Assembly: GCA_006384855.1 (NCBI GenBank)
Contig: VCJN01000454.1
Span: forward strand, 1 to 64,000
Length of the DNA: 64,000 bases
Direction of reading: 5' to 3'
Source: Tetraselmis striata
Taxonomy: Eukaryota > Chlorophyta > Chlorodendrophyceae > Chlorodendrales > Chlorodendraceae
Part shown: one piece after another, positions 10,330 through 21,508 of the stretch
Position numbering within the stretch: the first letter of the stretch is position 1
Layout: every line of letters starts with the position of its first letter
Position numbers and translations under genes: made by a program
The notes under the pieces: model-generated
The model's input: the letters and a program-made list of their open reading frames with translations, nothing else
The model's database searches: none
What the model was told of the DNA's origin: nothing

Positions 10330-11405
10330 GAACCCCTGCAGAGCAGCAGATTGCATGGTAAGCAGCTGCGTCGCCTGCACTAGAGCCTCAGGAAGAAATG
10401 GAAGGCTCGCGCCCAGAGGCGGGTGAGATGACAAAGAAGTGAAATGGATGAATTGCTGCTGGGTCAGACCAGTGGACTGTCACTGTCGCGACACGGCGCT
10501 CGAGCCGCAAGCAGCTATAGCACCTAGTATGACAGGTTGGTCTGTCAATCTTTGTTGCAGCTCGAACAGCGCGCGTTGCGGTCGAGTCCGTAAGAGCGTG
10601 TACCCTTAGTTTTGCTAGAGGGGCGTGGCAGTATGGCGATGGGTTGATTTTTCGTCGGCATCAATTCGAGCGGTGGACAACGACTGCCGCAAAGCCTGAG
10701 CAGCAAACAGGAAGGTCATACTGTATCGTCATCAGCAGCAGCATATCATGCGCAGCGCTGCAGCGGCCGCCGCCGCCTATATATGGGTTCCATCCAGCAC
10801 CGTACCAGTACCAGTACTAGTATCATCAAGTGTATTATTGCTTTTTTTTAGAGTAAAATATTAGTAGGTGGATTTGCTATTATGATCTTTTTGTATTTCA
10901 CACCAGTATATGTTAAGGATTAGCGACAATTGCTGGCGATATCTGTACTGTGAGAAAGCTGCTGGCGGCGCGCGAGCTGCGGCCGACCTGTCCTGGCCCT
11001 CGCATATTGTTCGCCATTGTCACGGGGACCATATACGAGTACGTGAGATACCCGTGCTTGTTTACTACCCAGTGCAGGTCGCGTCATACGGGTTTACATA
11101 TGTGTATGTACCCTGTATTGTATGCATTTATGTGAGTGTCTACTATGGACCCGTACATTATGTAAGTATCGACCATGTACGTGGCGGCTTCGGTACAGGT
11201 TGAACCTGTACCGCGGCGAATCGCTGTCCTGCATTATGAGCTGCTGCTGCTGTCACCGGTCCCTGCACTTGATGCCCGCATTATTTATTTATTGATGCTG
11301 GGCTGCTGCCAGCATGCGTGATGTTTCCGGCTTCTTATCATTATTTTATCGTTTCATGCTGGATGAATTACACATGAAACAGCACCAGTTTCGATGATGT
11401 GTAAA
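10330..11405. other. Upstream region of PAF-AH and spacer
   Basis: About 1.1 kb without a convincing gene. It contains a TATA-like CCTATATATGGG at about 10,775-10,790, a short GTACCAGTACCAGTACTAG repeat at about 10,800, and a run of TATGTA-like words at 11,090-11,180. No RNA gene recognised. Confidence 0.35.
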
Positions 11406-11406
11406 T

Positions 11407-11705
11407 ACTTTTTCCCGCCCCCGGGACAGGGTTGGCAACAGTGATGCAACCCTTGCAGCGTCTCTAAGATGGCCGTTTAAGCAGCGATCCAATAATGGAA
11501 AGCCCCGGGTAGGCGACGCTCCGTCACAGTCATCAAGCAAATTGCCGAGGCATTCTGCAAGACTAATTGAACGCCAACAATTTCCAACACTCTTGAATCA
11601 CCGTCTAAAACACTGCCATCAAAATACCCGGCACTGACCACGAAAGGTCTGCCCTATCCGTCTGGGCGTCGGCCCATTCGGGTAATGCGAGTTGGGGCAT
11701 ACCCC
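11407..11705 (-). mobile_element. 5'-truncated LINE copy (3'-UTR fragment)
   Basis: Matches, with many substitutions, the 3' end of the LINE at 31,989-36,765: TTTTTCCCGCCCCCGGGACA at the A-tail end, then CATCAAGCAAATTGCCG and CACCGTCTAAAACACTGCCA. It reaches the GCGAGTTGGGGCA-like region near the LINE stop codon. The orientation (poly-T first on +) matches a minus-strand insertion. Confidence 0.8.
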
Positions 11706-11709
11706 ATCC

Positions 11710-12300
11710 TGCGCAGACTGTTCCCGTATACATGCGATGACGCGGATACCGAATTACCGATTAATTAGCTCATACGCCACTTAGCAACGTCAGATATACT
11801 GGTGGGAGGCATAATGGCCAAATGCTGCCAAAATCCATAAAATAATGCAAGCGGGCCATTTTGCAATCCAGTGCGCGGTGCGTGTTGTGTCTTGTGGACG
11901 TTGGCCAAATGGAGCGACAGAAAAAAGGATCTTCAAAACCATCGTCACAAGATTGGCTTTGCTGGCCTGGATTGGAGGTGTAGCAAGCAGCGTGGCGCCG
12001 AGTTTTTGTTGTTTCCACGCCAAGGATTATGCACCTGTACATCCGTACACAATGTCGGGAGAAAATACCACAACATTTCACCGAGACGCCAATCCTGTAG
12101 GTCTATCTAGCTTCAATCTATGACATGCCGTAGAAGTGAATATGGAAAGAGATGGGCAGAGGGGGGGGGGGGAGGGGGAGCATTTAGCCCCTACTGATTT
12201 CAATTGCAATTTTTGTGTACATGTAGTCGCTGTTGTGTGGAGAGCGCCTGGGTGTGATTAGATGGCGATGCCGCAGTGTGTGGCTGCACATGCTGGGTGC
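11710..12300. other. Spacer downstream of the bS18 gene
   Basis: No recognisable gene. An open frame of ~100 codons exists on each strand around 11,790-12,120, but neither has a known motif. A G-rich run lies at about 12,160-12,178. Confidence 0.35.
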
Positions 12301-12323
12301 GCTGGACTGTGCTCAATCTCCCC

Positions 12324-13334
12324 TTAGCGGCTGCGGGAGGTGTACGGGTTCTTCTGGCGCGAGAACTGCGGCAACTTGGAAGTGGTGGGGAGCAGCGCCA
12401 TGCAGCGCGCCAGCTTGATGGCGCGCATCAGCTTGCGGTGCGTCGACTTCTTCAGCCTCGTGCGGCGCCTCGGCAGCAGCTGCCCCATGTCCGTCACGTG
12501 CGCGCTCAGGAACTCCTGGTTCTTGAAGTCGATCATCTCGCGCACCTCCGCGTCCACCGGCCGCTGGTGCTGAGCCCGCCACTCGACGCGCTGCCCATCG
12601 CTGTCGAGCTTGCGGAAAGGGTTGAGGTCCTCCGGCTCATACAGCTGGCCTGGAGGCGGAGGGGCATGGGGGGAGGGGGGGGGGGGGGGGGGGGGGGGCA
12701 GTAAGGAGACCCGTTTCGTCTTCATATGCCAGTATCAGTGATATCCAGGCACAGTCATAATGGCCAACAAGTAGTGGCTGCGGTTGGAAGTTCCCGCCAG
12801 GCATCTGGCAGATGGGGAACATTGAGAACATTGAGGAGAACATGGGGGTCCAGGGTTTGGGGGGAGGGGGAGTGAGGAGCTGCTGGGTGCCACCCGAATT
12901 CCCACAGTATTTAGGATCGTATTTAGGATACATGAACACTGGGAAAGGGCAAGACGATGCTGCAGAATCGTGTCAGCAGGTCAGGCATGCGGTACGCTCA
13001 TGCAGGTCGGCCGACCTCGCGATAGCCGCGGCATAGGTTTTGCTGTGTCCTCCACCCTATGTGTCATGCGTGGCCGTTGCCGCTGCCACAGTGCCGATAC
13101 TGCGCGCACCGCCCTCTATGCGCTGGCTACCATTCTTGACCCGTCCTTGGTGCAGGCCCACCCGGATTTAGTAGTAACTATGTTTGTGGTTGCCCCCCGG
13201 AACAGCGACCCCCATACTCCCAACCACTATTTCAAGGGAGACGGCCCGCCGCAGCAGAGTGTCCAGGCATTGCTGTGGATGGATTTGCCAGCTGCGAAGG
13301 GAAGCTAGTGCATTGTGTGTGTAACTGCGCCGAG

Positions 13335-13375
<41 letters not shown>

Positions 13376-14056
13376 CCCAGCATGCGCTCCGTGCACATTC
13401 ACATCTCATCATGGGGTGCCAAGGCTTGGGGGGCATGACTCACCGGGGTAGAACACACGGAATGGGCTGATCCGTGGCGGTGAGGATGGCATGGGCGTGG
13501 GCACCTCGCTGCCCTCTGGAACCTCCGCCTCGCCGCCCACCTCTAGCGGCGCCACTATGCCGCTGCGGCTGATCTTGCCCAGCTGGGCATAGCCCCGAAC
13601 CAAGTCAGCAAAGCCATCCTCTGTGCCCACCACCGCCGGGCCGGCATCCGCAGGCTTTGGCATCTGGCGAACCGCAGACTGGACCTCGGGCGCCTCCGCT
13701 GCTGCATTTCCGCCACCTGACGCGGCGGTGTCCTTCTCCATCTCCCCCAGCCGCGTCTCCACCCAGTTGCGCCATCGGCTGGGGGCTCCGGCCCCCGGGG
13801 CCGCCTTGTCTGCCTCCCCTTCGCCCGCCGGTGGCGTGTCCTCGCCTGGAGACGGCTTGGCCTCGTCCGAAAAGGCGGCCCGGTGCGCAGTCAGACCACC
13901 CCGGGTGCACCCTAGGCGGAACAGCGCTCCAGGCAGCGCGGAGGGGGAGGAGACGTTGGATGCCTCCAGCGCGAGCAGGTGGCGGCTGGCCATGCCCAAC
14001 CGGGCGGTCGCCAGCCCGCGGGCTGTCATCAGACTGGCGGCGACCCAAGACGCCAT
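12324..14056 (-). CDS. Organellar (mitochondrial-type) small-subunit ribosomal protein bS18
   Basis: Two exons on the minus strand, 14,056-13,444 and 12,649-12,324, joined in phase by a GT-AG intron of 794 nt and encoding ~312 residues. The C-terminal ~100 residues are a bS18 domain: FKNQEFLSAHVTDMGQLLPR followed by RRTRLKKSTHRKLMRAIKLA and RCMALLP. These correspond to the family's 'y.d...L..fi...GkIlpRr.Tgl....qr.l..aIkrAR.laLlP'. bS18 binds 16S-like rRNA at the platform with bS6. The ~200-residue N-terminal extension starts with an Arg/Ala/Ser-rich amphipathic leader (MASWVAASLMTARGLATARL), as expected for mitochondrial import; a plastid is the alternative. The intron carries a 40-nt poly-C and a poly-G run on the + strand. 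Confidence 0.85.
12673..12700 (+). repeat. Poly-G run (poly-C pyrimidine tract in the bS18 intron)
   Basis: A nearly pure G run on the + strand. Read on the coding strand it is a C-only pyrimidine tract just upstream of the exon 2 acceptor at 12,650. Confidence 0.9.
13335..13374 (+). repeat. 40-nt poly-C homopolymer
   Basis: Uninterrupted C run inside the bS18 intron, one of the longest homopolymers in the window. Confidence 0.95.
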
Positions 14057-14059
14057 AAC

Positions 14060-15040
14060 GCGGGGTGGGGATATACGAGGGTAGCGCCCGTAGTGACACC
14101 CGGTTTTGGCCCCGCGCTCCAGAGGAGGATGGGGCAGGCGGTAAAAGGAAGCGGACAGCAGTAGGTTGGGACCATCCCTAGTCCTCAGGTAGGACCGTCT
14201 GGATCCAGTATATCGTTGGCGGCCGACTGCTGGTAACGATTAATAACAGCTGCGCGCAGCCGCGCGCAGCGGCCGGCGGAGGCCCCCCCCCCCCCCCCCC
14301 CCCCCCTAGTCCCCATACGGTACCCGTAAGATGAATAGTAGTGTGCAAAAAATACAAAAATTATCCCCTATGTTTAGAGTAATATAAAGTAAGATATTGC
14401 TGGAGCTGATGTTTTGGCAATTTTGACTCGCTAACACATCGGCGATGGCAGCCAAAGGGCTTTGTTATTACAGTGCATGTTGCACCCCATATCGACGTCT
14501 ACTCGCTACATGCGTACATCAGTCAAGAATAATCATATAAATATAGCATCATCAGCAAGGGGTGCTAGGGGTTCTTGGGGTGTTGCTTGACCCTGCTCTG
14601 CTAGCATGTCGTTAGCCTCTACATCAATCAGCGCATCCTCAACCATGTTCAACACACCATTTTCGTAGTTTTACAGCAAGCGCACGTGCACATAGCAATA
14701 CTACAACTTCACCACATTCTGATGTTTGAGAGAAGCGCGGGTCTTGGTGGCCACACAGATGTGGGCGATATTCGTGCGCTCCACATTGGCAGTCATAGGG
14801 GTAGGGATTGTCAGATTGTTACACAATGCTAGAACTACAACACTTCTGCGTGCTGCTACTCGCTACTTTACTGACTATGGGCAACTATGCCTCATCTTTA
14901 CCTTTAAGCACTTTGGCCGGTGGCCCAAATATGCCTCATTTGTCCGCAGTCTACTCTCCTAAGGGGGTGGAGAATCTCCTCAGCTGGCCTCACAGCAAAA
15001 TTGCGTGACTCGACGAGTATAGAACAAGATATGGCTGCCG
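14060..15040. other. bS18 promoter side and spacer
   Basis: Upstream of the bS18 start there is GC-rich DNA, then a 24-nt poly-C run (14,283-14,306), then AT-rich DNA. No convincing coding sequence or RNA gene seen. Confidence 0.35.
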
Positions 15041-15044
15041 GTAT

Positions 15045-15800
15045 CTATTTGTCCATTGCATGATGGGAGTCATTACGGAGGCCGGTGGCCCGGTGGCCTC
15101 GTCCACGCCCGCGGCATGTTGAGGTACGGCAGGAAGGCCGCCAGAAGTGCTGCAGTTGTACTTGCTGGGTGCGGGTAATCGGGAACGATGCCACCCGCCA
15201 GGTGGGCTTCCCAATTCTTGCAGCCTCCCTCAGTCTGCGCATATTGGTCGCCGTGTCATGGGGGTGGTTCATGTACAAGTAGCGGGACAGCATGGCCGTA
15301 GTTGAGAGCGCCATTGCCGTGAACAACTTGAACCGGTCGACGAAGGCTTCTCGCTTGGGGTTCCCTAGTGTTGGGTCCTTCGCGATGCACACTTCCGAGG
15401 TGCGGTACAGCTGAGCCCACGCCGCGGCGAGCCATGTCCCGTCGACTTCGCTAAACAAGTCTCCATCAGAAACCGGGGTATCCTCCGGCGCGTCTAAGAT
15501 GAAGAACTTCCAGCCCCGGAGAGCCCCTGCCCCAACGGTGAGGATGCTCGGCCATGTTTGTTCCTTGTCGAGTGAGGTATACATGTTGGTGCCCCTCCTG
15601 CGGGTTGGAACCCAGCCCGGCACGAGATGATGGATGCACCCCCTTCCGACCACAACACTTCCCGCGGTAACATGTACGACATTTCGCGATCCGAATACGG
15701 TACGACTAATATATCCGCGCCGGGATCCGCGGGATCCGCGTCGCGCCGCCCGAAGTACCCGCCCGGCACTGCTGGCGGCGAATCATGCATCCACTAGCAC
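15045..15800 (-). pseudogene. Repetitive mobile-element protein relic (family also at 40.8 and 52.1-52.3 kb)
   Basis: Two overlapping minus-strand frames appear to be one interrupted protein. One has VVPYSDREMSYMLPREVLW (about 15,710-15,650). The other runs from 15,653 with TSLDKEQTWPSILTVGAGAL, SDGDLFSEVDGTWLAAAWAQ, RFKLFTAMALSTTAML and TNMRRLREAARIGKPTW. The first segment is shared with 52,057-52,317 (VPYSDREMSYGLPRGVL), showing that this is a dispersed element. I do not recognise the family; no RT, integrase or transposase signature is visible. A frame change makes this copy broken. Confidence 0.45.
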
Positions 15801-16099
15801 GCCCCCGTACAGCCCACCAAATCCCGCCCACCGCCCCGTAGTCCCACTTCCTGCCCCCTTCGAGGACACAAGTAAGGCGATCACGGCTGGCTCGGGGCGC
15901 GTGTATGTCCCGGGACGGTGGCCGCGAGGTCCATCCACACTCGCGACTGCCGCCCGATTGACCACCTTTATCAGGGATTCGCGGTTTGCTGACACCATAC
16001 GCCTTTAGGGCCAACACCGCTCGGATAGAAAGGCAGTTTAGTTAGAATAGAAGGCATAAATAATGTACGTTTTCCCCTAGCTGGCCCGACGGATCCAAT

Positions 16100-17362
16100 C
16101 ATCATGAATAAGGATGACGAGGACGTAACATTGGAAACTCAACTGTCCACTGACATCAATAATGAAAGCTCACATGTCCATAATAGATTCCGGTTTCCAA
16201 ATAGGCATCAACGGCTCGAAGGCTCAGATAACAATGTAAGGATCAAAAACAAAATCCGGATAAATATTAGACTCGCCACGGATCACGCAGAAGAAGCGTC
16301 ATCACAGATCACACAAAAGATCCCCCATCCCCCGACCAAATTATCTAGAGGGTGTGGCAGATGGCATCGAATGTCACATCGGCAATAATATAATGTATGT
16401 CGGGCAAGAACATATTCATATATACATGCGACATCGGCTTGAATGCACTCACATGCATGCATGTCTCAAAGATCACACAACACCATATCACTGGACAGAG
16501 GTCACCGACGCAAATACACGGCACACAATCAACATGTTGCGTGAAATGTCCCCAACTGAGATCACAGGACAGGTTCAATGGAAAATCTTTCAATACAAAA
16601 AGCAGACGGGCAGTCACATTTAATGATCCATAAGGGGACAGATTCACAAGGTACCCCTATCATGCATACATATATGTATATATATCAATGCAACGATCTT
16701 GATACCCATGTGTGAGGTTCAAAGGTTTAAAAGACCCGATTTGAAGAGGCCCAAGGTTTCACACAAAACTCAACAAAACTCAACTATCCAGCCCGATAAT
16801 AAAGATCCATATCCAGCTCGCTAAAGATTCCGAATAGGCATCAACGGATCACATGCTCAAATAAAAACTCGCGTAAATCCAGACCCTCCCAAACATGAAA
16901 GATTCAGATGAGTATTAAAGACTCATCGCGGATCACACAAAAACATTCCAAGATCTCAGAGATCATGATCAATGATAGATACTAAAGACTCACACATCGC
17001 GCAATAGATCCACAAAAGACTGTAGAACTAGCCGGATCTGACTGCTTACCCGCCCTATCAATAATTGCCGATCTAGATCAACGATAATCGATAAAGCCTC
17101 ATATTTAGATCCGAATAACTTCCTTAGTTGGAATAACTCAAAAACCCCCCAAAAAACCCCGAAACATTGCAATATCAGTGTGCTACTCATTTTTCACTGC
17201 TAAATACGAATATGCACTAATTACGCCATTGGACTCGCTGCATTTAAAACCGGCAACAAAAATGGGCAAATAATAAGATTACAAGGATCAAAAGATGAAA
17301 TAAACTACAAAGTTCAACAGATTAATATCAATAACAAAGACTCACAGATCCAAAATAAAGAC
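16100..17362. repeat. Diffuse, word-based repetitive region (GATC/AAGACTC-rich)
   Basis: An AT-rich 1.2-kb stretch in which short words recur irregularly: AAGACTCA, GGATCACAC, CAAAAGATC, AAAGATTC. One larger repeat is readable: AATAGGCATCAACGG at about 16,200 and 16,832, each followed by GCTCA and AATAA-type sequence. There is no ORF with a coding appearance and no regular period. It looks like a degenerate satellite or a relic of amplified non-coding DNA. Confidence 0.5.
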
Positions 17363-17364
17363 TG

Positions 17365-17600
17365 GGGTGTTCGGGTCGCGAGCCGGGCCGCCGTAGCCGC
17401 TGCCGGCACCCGCAAGCAGCATGCCGGCTGCCGCGTGCGTGGCGGTTCCGGCCGAAGCCGGATGTAAATAATTTATTCCGCCCGCCCACTGCCGCGCGCC
17501 TCGCTGCACACTGCCGCGCGCCCGCTCACTAGCACTGCCGTGCGTGCGCTATCGTGGATTAGGCTGGAGCGCAGCGAGCAGAGATTGTCAGGCTTCTAGA
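17365..17600. repeat. GC-rich island with imperfect tandem ACTGCCGCGCGC repeats
   Basis: An abrupt GC-rich block in AT-rich surroundings. Three imperfect units beginning ACTGCCG(C/T)GCG lie at about 17,487, 17,508 and 17,534. No coding signal recognised. Confidence 0.45.
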
Positions 17601-18020
17601 GGCAGATGCAAAAATAGTCCTACGCGGATATAGCATTGTGATGATGAGTGATATATATGCGCCTGATGCAGTTTATTACGAGTATATCACGGAATGATAC
17701 AAACGAAGCGAGTGTCATACTACTACTAAGATTACATGGTATTACATGCTTGTTATTACAATGTAATTACGAAGTGGTGCGGGGGCCTAGTGGCTCCGGC
17801 GGACAAGACAACACAACGGGGCGACACTGCAACATGCATGGATGAGTGCAGTGCACGCACGCGGGAGCGTGTCGTCCGGAAGCTATCAAGGATGTATAGG
17901 GTAGTTGCTATTGAATACTGCTACTATTCGGTATTCTATTCGCGCCAGATTCCGACCATTGTTCCAATTATTGCACATATTGCACACATCGGTCAGACGA
18001 AGATGACCCCCATGTACAAT

Positions 18021-18297
18021 TGAGGGGGGCTGTTGGAATCTGCCCGAAACCCTAGCATCGGCTGATACCCTAGCACCGGCCGGACATACACATGTCCCGC
18101 GCGCCTTGGCGCGCGCGTGCCTGTCTCCCGGCCCGCCGGGCGCTCTGCTTTCACTCCCTTCTTGTCCACAGTCCCCGTAGCTCGAGCCCGGCTCGCTGCT
18201 CCCACGTACTGTAAGATGCTCCGAGTACTTCCATCACTCACCATCACCTCCGCGATTGAGCCGTTTAAGTTGCACGCATATGATTGCATTGGTGCAG
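18021..18297 (+). mobile_element. Copia-like solo/3' LTR with polypurine tract (tentative)
   Basis: A stop codon and polypurine tract (TTGAGGGGGG, 18,020-18,029) directly precede TGTTGGAATCTGCCCG at 18,031. This is the arrangement at the 3' LTR of many plant/algal Ty1-copia elements, whose LTRs start TGTTGGAA. A CA end at about 18,297 is possible but unproven, and no second LTR copy is in the window. The ~350 bp upstream do not show a recognisable RNase H, so the internal region is lost or diverged. Confidence 0.4.
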
Positions 18298-18299
18298 AC

Positions 18300-18955
18300 T
18301 GAAAAAGTGATGCATGTGCAAGTTCTCGAATGCCCATTTGCCAGCATTGTTATGTACTGGACATGACGGACAAAAAAGTGCAGGGGTGGGAGAAAATTGG
18401 GAGGGTCATTATTCCCTTATAGAACACGACATTAAATCGGACCGGGAGTTATAGAAGACTTGAATGTTTGTCCTTTCACATACGTCTGTTAAGGTGTGTA
18501 CTTATCCTTGTACTCATCTACACAAGGACACTAGCTATCTACTCCGACCAGAAACGCGCCGGGGGCCAGGGGGAGTGTGCAGCGCTGGTACCGGTGTACC
18601 GACTTTCGGACCTAGGTGCATCCGGATAACCGGTAAGGATTACTAATGCTGTTTGTACGGGTTACGTGTTCCCATCTGCGGCGGATGATGGATGCCTGCT
18701 GTATATGATATGGGCATGCAGACGTGGCATCAGTAGCGGCATGTCGTCACGTACTGGCATGGCTTACGGCAGCATAGCGACTACATATCAGTATAAGGAT
18801 TACTTACACTCCCGGGAAAACACATAATTTTACAGCATCGGCTACAGGGTATAGCTGCAAACGGCGATCAGGAATATACCCTACCGCCTGCGGAACTACG
18901 AGTACCGGTACCAGCTAGCTACTACGAGTACCGGTAGCAGGACGGGTGGTTATTG
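18300..18955. other. Gene-poor spacer
   Basis: No gene recognised. At 18,895-18,945 the sequence ACTACGAGTACCGGTA(C/G)CAG occurs twice about 30 bp apart. This is similar in style to the GTACGA/CTACGAG words of the small retroelement at 33,540-33,909. Confidence 0.35.
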
Positions 18956-18956
18956 T

Positions 18957-19302
18957 TTTGTTTTTTCGCCCCCGGGACAGGACTGGCACCAGTGAAACCC
19001 TTGCAGCGTCTCCACGACGGCCGTTTAGGTAGCAATCCAGTTACGGAAAGCCCTGGGTAGGCGACGCTCCGTTATAGTCATCAAGCAAATTGCCGAAGCA
19101 TTCTGCAAGACTAATTGACGGCCAGTGACGGAATTTCCAACACTGTTGGATCACCGTCTAAAACACTGCCATCAAATACCCGGCACTGACCACGAAAGGT
19201 CCGCCCTACCGCCCGTTTGGGCGTCGGCCCATTCGAGTAATGCGAGTTGGGGCAAGCCCCAACCCGCGGAGCAAAGCATTTCGGGAGTGCGATACCTGTG
19301 CA
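18957..19302 (-). mobile_element. 5'-truncated LINE copy (3' end)
   Basis: Closely similar to 31,982-32,335: TTTTTTCGCCCCCGGGACAG, CTACGGAAAGCC-like region, TCATCAAGCAAATTGCCGAA, through GTTGGGGCAAGCCCCAACCC to GTGCAACAA. Flanks GGGTGGTTAT (before) and GGGCGGCTTAT (after) may be a degenerate target-site duplication. Confidence 0.85.
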
Positions 19303-19319
19303 ACAACTGGGCGGCTTAT

Positions 19320-20300
19320 CTCTGATTTATTCCTAAATTATTCATCGATGAATAATGATATGTAGTACATGAGCTAGCCGCAAAAGGCGATAAGGAAATC
19401 ACCCGAAAAGGCAATAGGAAAGAGCGTCCACTACGTACAGCAACTACTACGAGGTTGAAACAGTAGCAACAGACGAGGGTGCGGAATTGATGGACAACAA
19501 TACTTATATAACAATCTATTTATATTAATAAGAAAATACCATAACGATAGGTCGGGCTGGTGAACGAGTATTAGTCATAGTACGAGTAATTCACACGAGT
19601 ACTTGTACGAGGTAGGGCGGGCATCATACGTCTGTATCCGGGATGCTGCCCATGTACCTGAGTCGCTATAGTAATTACATGAGCTAGCAGCAGAAGGCGA
19701 TATCGGAAATCACCAAAGTATATAGAGTGGCTATAGTGCCCTGGGAGCGCACTAAACTAATCCTTACGCCCGTACTATGGTCGCTTGCTATTCTGTAGCG
19801 ACTGCTAATGGAAAGTTCCCAGTCAGTGCAGTCCCAGGCAGGAGCGGGGAAACGTTTCGAGATATCGTTAATCATCCGCAAGCTGATAGCAAATAAGAAT
19901 CGAATAGAAAACGAACACATCACAGAAACCAGTTTCTGACTAAATCCCGCGGGAAGCGAAATATTACCGTTTTAAAATTTAAAACAGGTTCTTTAACATC
20001 AATTTTTAACATATACGCACTACAAATAGAACTAAAACCAACTATTATGAAAGGTTGCCAGCAAGCAAAAGACACATGTTTTTTTATCTTTTTACATCAG
20101 TGCTTGAACATATGCGCACTACAAACAGCAGTGCACTACAAACAGCGCTTTTTTGGGGCTTGCATCAGTGCCTTCTCTTTCCCCGAAATAAGTGGTAAGG
20201 ATTACATTCTCCTTAATTGACGGTACAGAAAGGAGACACTTAGCGACTTTATGTTAATTAAAGCAAAATAAAAAGAAGGATACCGTACACTTCTTTAACC
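19320..20300. other. AT-rich spacer with dispersed short repeats
   Basis: Contains a perfect 20-bp palindrome, ATTATTCATCGATGAATAAT, at about 19,337-19,356. It also holds two inverted copies of the dispersed TAGCTCATGTA/AAGGCGAT motif (19,368-19,420 and 19,678-19,715). Local repeats of GCGCACTACAAACAG occur at 20,010-20,150. A 79-codon minus ORF at 19,923-19,684 resembles the relic at positions 1-60. Confidence 0.4.
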
Positions 20301-20303
20301 TTT

Positions 20304-20942
20304 TTGCCCGAGTTAAGCAGTACCCAGGTAGCGCAGCCCTACGAGGTACTGCAGCAGCAGCGAGGTTTAATACCAGTATACTCGTACAGTATTATCTGGT
20401 TCCTATATCGCCGCCGGATTCGCCGGTGCTTCTGCCGCTTCGTACTAATCGCTGTATGTACACGCACTCCTTGTGGTAGTTGCCTAGTCAGCACGGAGTC
20501 TGGGCGAGCCCCCCCCACCGTAGGGAATGAACATATTAGTAGTGGCAGCCTACCGCATGGCAGCATACCATTGAGGCGCTCACACAACGCAGCCGACCTC
20601 ATCACACTGGCGCCTCAGCTTCGCGTGTCCTGCTACCTGTTTCTCAACCCCTCAAGTGCGCCCTCTTTTGAGCCTCGCGGTCCTCCTCAACGAATACACG
20701 GACAGCTGAAGCGGCGTAGTGCACCATCCAATAGCGCATATCTGCTTCGAGGCACACCGGAAACTACTATTTGTTCCGCCCCTGGCCCTCGGACTGTCCT
20801 TCCGTCCACCTCGCATACCCCTTCCCCGTATCACCGTGTCCCGGATAGCATTTCCTCCACCTACCTACACCTTATTCCTAATTGCCCGAGTGCGGGCGCT
20901 CGGGTTTGTGCACTTCCCGAAAAACGGGGAGCCAAGCTGTGA
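20304..20942 (+). CDS. Open reading frame of 212 codons, no recognisable family
   Basis: An uninterrupted frame rich in Pro, Ser and Arg with no domain, signal peptide or membrane segment I can support. There is no overlap with a known repeat, and no splice structure or homologous motif backs it. The opposite strand also carries ORFs, so it may be chance. Confidence 0.15.
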   Translation: MPELSSTQVAQPYEVLQQQRGLIPVYSYSIIWFLYRRRIRRCFCRFVLIAVCTRTPCGSCLVSTESGRAPPTVGNEHISSGSLPHGSIPLRRSHNAADLITLAPQLRVSCYLFLNPSSAPSFEPRGPPQRIHGQLKRRSAPSNSAYLLRGTPETTICSAPGPRTVLPSTSHTPSPYHRVPDSISSTYLHLIPNCPSAGARVCALPEKRGAKL

Positions 20943-21508
20943 ACCTGCTGGCCGCCGCATAATAAATTCCGGAATGACGTCACATCAGAAATTCGTCGTG
21001 AGTGATTCTACCATAAATCAATAACAAACGTTCTCTAGCTAATCGTTTATTGCATCTAGCTAATGCTTTAATGCAGCACATGAGCCAGCAACACCTGGCC
21101 ACAGTAATGGGGGGTCGGAGAGGCGCTGTGGACGATGGGCTCGTGCGTGCCTGGTTGTTTGCAGCGATAAACGCGCGCCGCCACCCCTAACGACAGCGCG
21201 GCGATAGCCCGCCTCATGCCACCGCAGGGACAGTGTATGGTCAGCATGGCTAAGGGTTACCGACCGTGGCTAGCCCGGCAACGCTCGCGGTGACGCAGGG
21301 TCTGAGCGTGGCCGCTGTCCGCGAGTCGACGGACGCGCCTTGCGGGCTTTCGCACCCCGACACCGCTGCGACCGCCCGGCGCGGTGTTGAGCCCGGCCGA
21401 TGGTTGTTGGCGAGAGGCCGGAGGTCGAGCACGTGCACTGACGTGCTGCTTGCACCGCGAACAGGGAGGTGCGCATTTCTCGACCCGTCGCCGGAGCGCC
21501 TCGTCGCA

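Noticed and set aside
13409-14056. The bS18 first exon as a stand-alone 215-residue protein.
   Set aside because: The last codons lie past a clear GTGAGT donor, and the splice to 12,649 restores a bS18 domain in phase.
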